Origin: Bin55 sp963667455
GTDB lineage: Bacteria; Pseudomonadota; Gammaproteobacteria; Pseudomonadales; Azotimanducaceae
Direction: 5' to 3'
DNA length: 64,000 nt
Assembly: GCA_963667455.2 (NCBI GenBank)
Contig: CAXXFR010000019.1
Coordinates: 62,001 to 126,000 of the forward strand
In this document: piece after piece, positions 61,577-64,000 of the stretch
Numbering within the stretch: the first letter of the stretch is position 1
Layout: each line of letters begins with the position of its first letter
Notes under the pieces: model-generated
What the model was told of the DNA's origin: nothing
What the model saw: only the letters and a program-made list of their open reading frames with translations
Database searches by the model: none
Translations under genes and position numbers: made by a program

Positions 61577-61623
61577 AGGTCGTGATCGAAGTCAAACCTG
61601 CTTGCTTGTCGATTTTATGTACA

Positions 61624-61642
61624 CGCATCAGTCGCTGATGCG
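61624..61642 (+). promoter_or_regulatory. Perfect 19-bp palindrome in the divergent region
   Basis: CGCATCAG-TCG-CTGATGCG, 48 bp upstream of the acyl-CoA ligase start (61576) and 260 bp before the secreted protein gene (61902). Length and position fit the operator of a TetR- or FadR-like regulator. No regulator gene is adjacent. The rest of 61577-61901 holds no gene that I recognise. Confidence 0.55.
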
Positions 61643-61901
61643 GCGCGAGTCTCACCCCACTGACAGTCGCCGGACATGAGCAATAGCCAGAATTTCGATC
61701 CGAATGAGCGAGGATGCTCAATGTGTCGCAAGTAATCCAACGCTTATATCAGTCATAAAAGCTTGAATTGGTGAACAATTCGGAATACGCTGAGATTCGC
61801 AACCCTGACTGAAGCAGAGTGAACACCCAGCAACCAAGCGAGATCTCGACGGCACGTGATCGGGGAAATGCCGACATCCGACTTCGAACTAGATCAGAAC
61901 C

Positions 61902-64000
61902 ATGTCAACTTTGAACATTCGCAACTCAAGAATTCTTCTTGTCGCTACAGCAACCGTTTCGGTCTTGGGGATGGCTACTCTCGTCGCATCGCAACAAGAA
62001 TCTGAACAGGAAGACGACTCGGACGTCTACTTTTTGCAGGATGTTCACGAGGATGTGCGCGCTCAATTTCAAGAGATGAAGGCAGGCCCGCAACCGACTG
62101 GCATAAACGATCCGACGCGCACCAACTGGGAGATCAACGAGCAGGTTGCGGGTTTGCTGTTCAGCGACGATTCGGCGGATGTTAATGAAGGTCTGAGTCT
62201 GCTCAACGAGTACTCGGAGTTCGTGTATTGGAACAAGTGGATAAAGCTAGGGCCGCTGGGTTCGCGATCATTTGGCGACATCCCTGGCCTCAGGGAGGTT
62301 TTGATTGCGCTGTTCCGCGAGAAGGTGGACGAGTCGGGAGGCGAAATTCCCCGACTTAAATTGCCTCGCGAAGTCGACGAAGCCGAGGAACGTGAGATTC
62401 TTCAGGATCCAGAGAAGTTTGAAGAGTGGCTCAACGAGGGAAATCCTCCCGTCTGGACCGAGATTCCTGCCATATTGGCTGCCATCTTTCCCGGAGATCT
62501 CGATGTACATGATTTGATTTGGGAAGTCCACGATCCTGCGCAGCCGGGGACTACCCTTCTCATGCTTGAGATGGGTGGCTTTGTAACGCCTGAGGCCACG
62601 GAGTTTCGTATCGAGAGACTGTTCATGGAGAACTTCGTGAATCCGAGCGAGGGAACCATTAGTTATGCATTCGAAGCGGCGAGGGGATTGGGTGTATGCC
62701 AGAGCGACGAGGGGTTTGAAGCGCTAGTACGTAGGCTAAGTCTGACATTAGACGCTGTCCTGGCTTCGTTTGTTGTCGAGGCTATCGTCGCGTATGGTGC
62801 TCGAGCCCTGATCCATCGCGAACGACTGGAAGAGATCGGGAAGCAATTTGGGGTCTCCGCGGACATGGGTGAATCGCAACCTCCCGAAGAAACACTTGGG
62901 AGCTACAACACACGAGCTCCTAGTTGGCGTCTGTATTTCGCTCTGAGGAATCTGGATCGACTGTCGAAGTTCGAAAAGCGAGTTCGATCAGCACTTCCCC
63001 CACCGCCGGTCGACCGAAATCCGGAATCGACCATCGACTCCGACGGTGCTGGCGCACTCGAGCCGGATCCGAGATCAACAGATATTGAAGCAGGAATCGA
63101 TCTGGACGGGGAAGCCGAGGTGAGTTCCTTGACCTATCAGATCGAGTGGGACAAGCGCATAAGCCAGCGCGAAATGTACCTAACGCTCGAACGGGACGAA
63201 GGCGGGAAGTATCGGGGAGCCTGGACCGACAGCGACGCCAAAATCCACGAAGTTCGAAATCTCAAGGTAAAGGACGGCAGGTTTTCGTTTGACTATCAGC
63301 CTTTCCAGGATGACATCGACTTCCTGCACCGAACCGACGGAGTGATCGAGGACGACAAGATCACGGGCAGACAGTATGTGACGGAAACTCCCGATATCTA
63401 TGCACGGACTTTCTCGGGACACCTGAAGCCGGAGAATCCGCCAATCGCACAGCCTGTCGCCATCGAACCCTTCGCTCCACTGAGTTGGGACGACGGTCTG
63501 GTAGATATCTTGAACAAGGCCAAAGTCTGGACCGACGTCAGCAAAAGGTTTTTCCAATGCACTGATCGTGACGGAGAACGGCGTGGACTTCGAGTCGAAT
63601 TCGACGACGATACGAATGCCGCCGGATTGCTGGAATTGCTCGCCGAGAAGAACGAAGGCGTTCGCGGCAGAAGGAATTGGCGAGATAGGCTCGCAAACGC
63701 CGGTCAGCTCCTCCCTGGTTGCGAAAGGTTGGAGCTCGTCTTCTATCCCGTTCGAGTGAACCGCACGGATTTCCGACTGAGGGTCGGCATGCAATACGAG
63801 CCAGTCCAGGGCAACTCGACTGATGCAACCAAGAATTCGCCTGATTTCGACGCCGGTCATCCCTACCAGTTGACACGGGTCGAGCTGGCTACGTCGTCTC
63901 TCAATATTGAATATTCGAAGAACGTGATCTTCAGAACGTACTGGGACCCTTATCACGGGAACACGATGCTCGACGCCGATCAGAAGGAGACCTTCCTGAC
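61902..64000 (+). CDS. Large secreted protein of unknown function (runs off window)
   Basis: An uninterrupted frame from ATG 61902 to the window edge, ~699 codons. The signal peptide (residues 8-29, LLVATATVSVLGMATLVAS) ends in an A-S-Q cleavage region. The first ~280 mature residues are helical and acidic and include repeated helix pairs (SLLNEYSEFVYWNKW, PEATEFRIERLFMENF, LTLDAVLASFVVEAIV) that could be HEAT-like. A low-complexity linker (PPPPVDRNPEST) leads to a beta-rich part (RGAWTDSDAKIHEVRNLKVK, FSFDYQPFQDD) resembling a lectin-like or DUF sandwich. The last visible part is another sandwich (LELVFYPVRVNRTDFRLRVG). I do not recognise it. Periplasmic or surface location is likely. Confidence 0.8.
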   Translation, partial: MSTLNIRNSRILLVATATVSVLGMATLVASQQESEQEDDSDVYFLQDVHEDVRAQFQEMKAGPQPTGINDPTRTNWEINEQVAGLLFSDDSADVNEGLSLLNEYSEFVYWNKWIKLGPLGSRSFGDIPGLREVLIALFREKVDESGGEIPRLKLPREVDEAEEREILQDPEKFEEWLNEGNPPVWTEIPAILAAIFPGDLDVHDLIWEVHDPAQPGTTLLMLEMGGFVTPEATEFRIERLFMENFVNPSEGTISYAFEAARGLGVCQSDEGFEALVRRLSLTLDAVLASFVVEAIVAYGARALIHRERLEEIGKQFGVSADMGESQPPEETLGSYNTRAPSWRLYFALRNLDRLSKFEKRVRSALPPPPVDRNPESTIDSDGAGALEPDPRSTDIEAGIDLDGEAEVSSLTYQIEWDKRISQREMYLTLERDEGGKYRGAWTDSDAKIHEVRNLKVKDGRFSFDYQPFQDDIDFLHRTDGVIEDDKITGRQYVTETPDIYARTFSGHLKPENPPIAQPVAIEPFAPLSWDDGLVDILNKAKVWTDVSKRFFQCTDRDGERRGLRVEFDDDTNAAGLLELLAEKNEGVRGRRNWRDRLANAGQLLPGCERLELVFYPVRVNRTDFRLRVGMQYEPVQGNSTDATKNSPDFDAGHPYQLTRVELATSSLNIEYSKNVIFRTYWDPYHGNTMLDADQKETFL

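Noticed and set aside
1..64000. tRNA, rRNA, CRISPR arrays, IS transposases and integrases
   Set aside because: Looked for cloverleaf-like and repeat-spacer patterns and for transposase and integrase motifs; none supported.

Overview
The window is Gram-negative bacterial chromosome. It has lpxA, LolA-like and FtsX-type lipoprotein-sorting genes, outer-membrane beta-barrels, Sec signal peptides with lipoboxes, and a twin-arginine molybdoenzyme. CoA-dependent catabolism genes (acyl-CoA dehydrogenase, enoyl-CoA hydratase, SDR, acyl-CoA ligase, ACAD10-type kinases) and a phytanoyl-CoA dioxygenase suggest a marine or host-associated proteobacterium-like heterotroph. The exact lineage cannot be read from sequence alone. 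No rRNA, tRNA, CRISPR array, transposase or integrase was seen.

Layout. 0-9.5 kb: two AhpD/CMD-like genes (minus), a frameshifted O-acetylhomoserine sulfhydrylase, a hydrolase, a small ion channel, a decapitated D-threonine-aldolase-like gene joined to a truncated ABC permease, a second permease and a LolA-like protein, then a PhyH dioxygenase and lpxA. 9.6-18 kb: a Gfo/Idh/MocA-aldo/keto reductase fusion, then three copies of an unrecognised membrane-anchored protein (one split by an in-frame stop, one truncated, one intact) with a small beta-barrel, a decayed domain gene and a DEDDh exonuclease-BRCT protein between them. 18-29 kb: an overlapping operon of ABC ATPase, permease, PDZ lipoprotein and two FG-GAP repeat proteins, then a thioredoxin-fold lipoprotein and a two-subunit molybdenum hydroxylase. 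29-36 kb: a rifampin-phosphotransferase-like enzyme (minus), and a coupled VRR-NUC nuclease and XPD/DinG-type helicase.

36-48.4 kb is the accessory centre of the window. Four related proteins of unknown function (two in tandem before, two after) flank two 716-residue tandem-AAA+ ATPases. They are followed by a WYL-domain regulator and a two-TM protein. Four of the transcription units start with the same 17-bp palindrome placed exactly 9 nt before an NATACT box. Two of those units also carry a ~115-nt leader whose predicted 5' end can pair with its 3' end. I do not recognise this as a described system. The architecture (WYL regulator, shared operator, duplicated AAA+ motors, diversified adaptor-like family, membrane protein) fits a regulated defence or stress island, but that function is inference.

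48.4-64 kb is more ordinary: acyl-CoA dehydrogenase, TVP38-like membrane protein, beta-barrel, Lhr helicase, a SDR/enoyl-CoA hydratase pair, two APH-fold kinases, a GNAT, an acyl-CoA ligase, and a large secreted protein running off the window.

At least five genes in the first 18 kb look broken (frameshift, two in-frame stops, one truncation, one deletion junction). This suggests either ongoing genome decay or assembly and base errors; read-level checking would separate the two.
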